Translations under genes and position numbers: made by a program | Notes under the pieces: generated by a model | The model's database searches: none | What the model saw: only the letters and a program-made list of their open reading frames with translations | What the model was told of the DNA's origin: nothing | Assembly (NCBI RefSeq): GCF_000002235.5 | Contig: NW_022145611.1 | Location: 17,643,633-17,707,632, forward strand | Direction of reading: 5' to 3' | From: Strongylocentrotus purpuratus | Taxonomy: Eukaryota; Echinodermata; Echinoidea; Camarodonta; Strongylocentrotidae | Length of the DNA: 64,000 bases | Shown: positions 62,801-64,000 of the stretch, in pieces | How positions within the stretch are numbered: the stretch's first letter is position 1 | Layout: every line of letters starts with the position of its first letter

Positions 62801-63819
62801 TATGTCTACAATGCCTCCTTTCAAACTGAATATATGTATATGTAGGTTTAAATAATGATACTGGAATTTGAAGCTCTATTAGGAAAAAATTGGAATGCTA
62901 GGAATTTTGCTGGCAAAATGATATAATGAGGGTATAATTCAATTTTTCATAACAAACATTTTCTTTCCTTTTCATTATCTCATGCTTTTTATTTTTCATT
63001 TCAGATGTGGAAAGAAGTTAAGAACCCCAGAAGATATTCAGGTAAATATTTTCCTGTCAATATGGATATCATACTGAGAAAAGATTTGAAATACACTAAG
63101 TCAATAAGATGTTGAGCATGGTAATGCATGTATTATGGATGATGACATTTACAGTATAATTGCAGTTGTTCAAGAGTGTGTAGTACAATATACAGTCTGG
63201 AGATATCAACATTTCTTTTCCTGTTTCTTGTTGTTTTTTCTTTTTCTTTCTTTGATGAAATACATAAATGTAAAATAAATGTGAAGTGATGCTTACAATG
63301 CAAAAATGACAAACAACAAAAGCAAAACATGCAAACTCTACAATAGCAGGCATCTTTAAAGAAGTATTACAATGCAAATACTCCCACACACTCAACAACA
63401 AGGCTGCAGCTCGATATTGAAAGAAAGTGTAAGAGACTAAGAGGATTATATAAAAACATGATTTCTTTCTGATTTTGGTCCGGCCTAACGGGTAATATGC
63501 ATAGTATTTCAAGCGGCCTTGGTGCTGTTGGAGAAAAGGTCCAATCAGCTTCAATTACCGGTAGTCAGTAGACAGTTGTGATCTGATAACAATCTAATCT
63601 AATGCAATCCCCTTCAACTGTCCATTTAACAGTTTACAAATACATTACTTATTTTCAGTATGGTAATTCTTTTCTGTCACTCTGAGGGTGCGTATCAATG
63701 AATGTCCTTTTCATCTTTCTATAGGTGCATGCTGGAAGAACAGGCCATCAGAGCTTCTCAGAATCAACAGAAGAGATCAAGCCACTCACAGAAGAGGAAA
63801 AGAAGGAACAGCTTGCAAA
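59815..63819 (+). CDS. UBXN1: UBX domain-containing protein 1, first six coding exons (partial)
   Basis: UBXN1 (SAKS1) is a p97/VCP adaptor that binds polyubiquitin through an N-terminal UBA domain and p97 through a C-terminal UBX domain. Exons are 59815-59867, 60839-60892, 61515-61603, 62202-62280, 63005-63041 and 63725-63819. Junctions are GT/AG and in phase, and together give 135 residues plus two bases. The UBA domain covers about residues 4-38, with the MGFP loop at 11-14 and NAMDWLF at 32-38. An acidic linker (DDADIDDPFEVP, 42-53) matches the family. A C2H2-type finger uses Cys90, Cys93, His106 and His112 (CX2C, 12 residues, HX5H) and is assembled from exons 4, 5 and 6. It is followed by FSESTEEIKPLTEEEK, as in invertebrate UBXN1 proteins I recall. 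The last donor (GTATAC) is weak but leaves the expected LAK end. The coiled coil and UBX domain must lie beyond 64000. Confidence 0.92.
60551..60615. repeat. SINE-like 3'-end fragment in UBXN1 intron 1
   Basis: TGTAAAGCGCTTAGAGAC, then GAAGCGCTATATAAA and a TTATTATTATT tail, resemble the GCGCTTT/TATATAGCGC end of the SINEs elsewhere in the window. Confidence 0.5.
60917..61241. mobile_element. MITE in UBXN1 intron 2
   Basis: A 325-bp unit with termini CAGGGGGTGTTTCACAAAGA and its inverse. Pairing continues more loosely through AAGTTGGACTAA about 50 bp in. It lies just downstream of exon 2. Confidence 0.85.
61614..62000. mobile_element. MITE in UBXN1 intron 3, copy B of the 35940 family
   Basis: Closely similar over about 370 bp to 35940-36324. 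Its termini, CTTAAAG and CTTTAAG, are degenerate versions of TTTAAAGGG. It begins only 10 nt downstream of the exon 3 donor dinucleotide, so it almost touches the splice site. A C-run (62021-62037) follows it. Confidence 0.8.
62689..62761. repeat. 36-bp tandem duplication in UBXN1 intron 4
   Basis: Two adjacent copies of a 36-bp unit (AGTAATTAACTTCTTATGAG and following) are essentially identical, implying a recent duplication. Confidence 0.85.
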
Positions 63820-63852
63820 GTATACAATACACAAATATTTATATGATATTGG

Positions 63853-63977
63853 ATGGCCTTGAGTGTGATACAAGAATATATTGCTCGAGCTACGACAATA
63901 TTGGACGAGCCAAAGATGAGTCTAATATTATCTTAGCGAGAGCAATATATTCTTGTATCACACAAAAACAAAGCCAT
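63853..63977. repeat. foldback element after UBXN1 exon 6
   Basis: GTGTGATACAAGAATATATT at 63863 is repeated in inverse ending at 63963, with looser pairing (GGATGGC and its inverse) outside. The centre has CTCGAGC and CGAGC words comparable to the GAGGCGATAGCC centre of the 30688 foldback. It is non-coding. Confidence 0.8.
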
Positions 63978-64000
63978 ACAATGTTATTATTATTATCTAT

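Noticed and set aside
1..64000. CRISPR arrays, bacterial operons or phage genes
   Set aside because: Direct repeats found are minisatellites, SINEs or MITEs; spliced genes show eukaryotic DNA.

Overview
The window looks like a stretch of an AT-rich, repeat-laden nuclear genome from an invertebrate deuterostome; an echinoderm, probably a sea urchin, fits best. The evidence is genes split by canonical GT/AG introns, tRNA-derived SINEs, many foldback (MITE-like) DNA elements, simple repeats and long poly(G)/poly(C) runs. The organism is inferred from overall character, not proven.

Three protein-coding genes can be supported. (1) On the minus strand, 7960 down to about 3844, is a complete tRNA 2'-phosphotransferase (TRPT1/KptA/Tpt1) gene. 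I reconstruct seven exons joined in phase into a 204-residue enzyme that keeps the Arg-His-Arg-Arg catalytic set. (2) On the minus strand, 42318..40726, is one uninterrupted 530-codon ORF for an ankyrin-repeat protein closest to vertebrate ANKRD63. (3) On the plus strand, from 59815 to past the window end, are the first six coding exons of UBXN1 (UBA domain, then a C2H2 finger); its UBX domain must lie outside. A probable first exon of an unidentified gene (59446..59234, minus) sits head to head with UBXN1, 368 bp away.

Region by region: 1-3.8 kb is non-coding, with a 1.1 kb terminal-inverted-repeat element; 3.8-8.0 kb is TRPT1; 8-40.7 kb is a gene-poor stretch with a decayed RNase H domain of a non-LTR retrotransposon, two poly(G/C)-rich hAT-like elements, a CGT-phased element, a near-perfect 91-bp palindrome, two SINEs, a diverged tandem duplication, foldbacks and a nested MITE; 40.7-42.3 kb is the ankyrin gene; 42.3-59.2 kb is intergenic, with a third hAT-like element, further SINE pieces and foldbacks; 59.2-64 kb holds the head-to-head exon and UBXN1, whose introns contain several MITEs.

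The genes are not an operon and have unrelated jobs: RNA repair, an ankyrin scaffold, and ubiquitin/p97 adaptor function. The most informative novelty is in the mobile DNA. Three short elements built largely of G and C homopolymers have matching CAGGCG-type termini, two of them with exact 8-bp target-site duplications. A separate element carries two CGT arrays spaced at about 10.5 bp. I found no CRISPR array, no bacterial-type operon and no convincing functional tRNA or rRNA gene.
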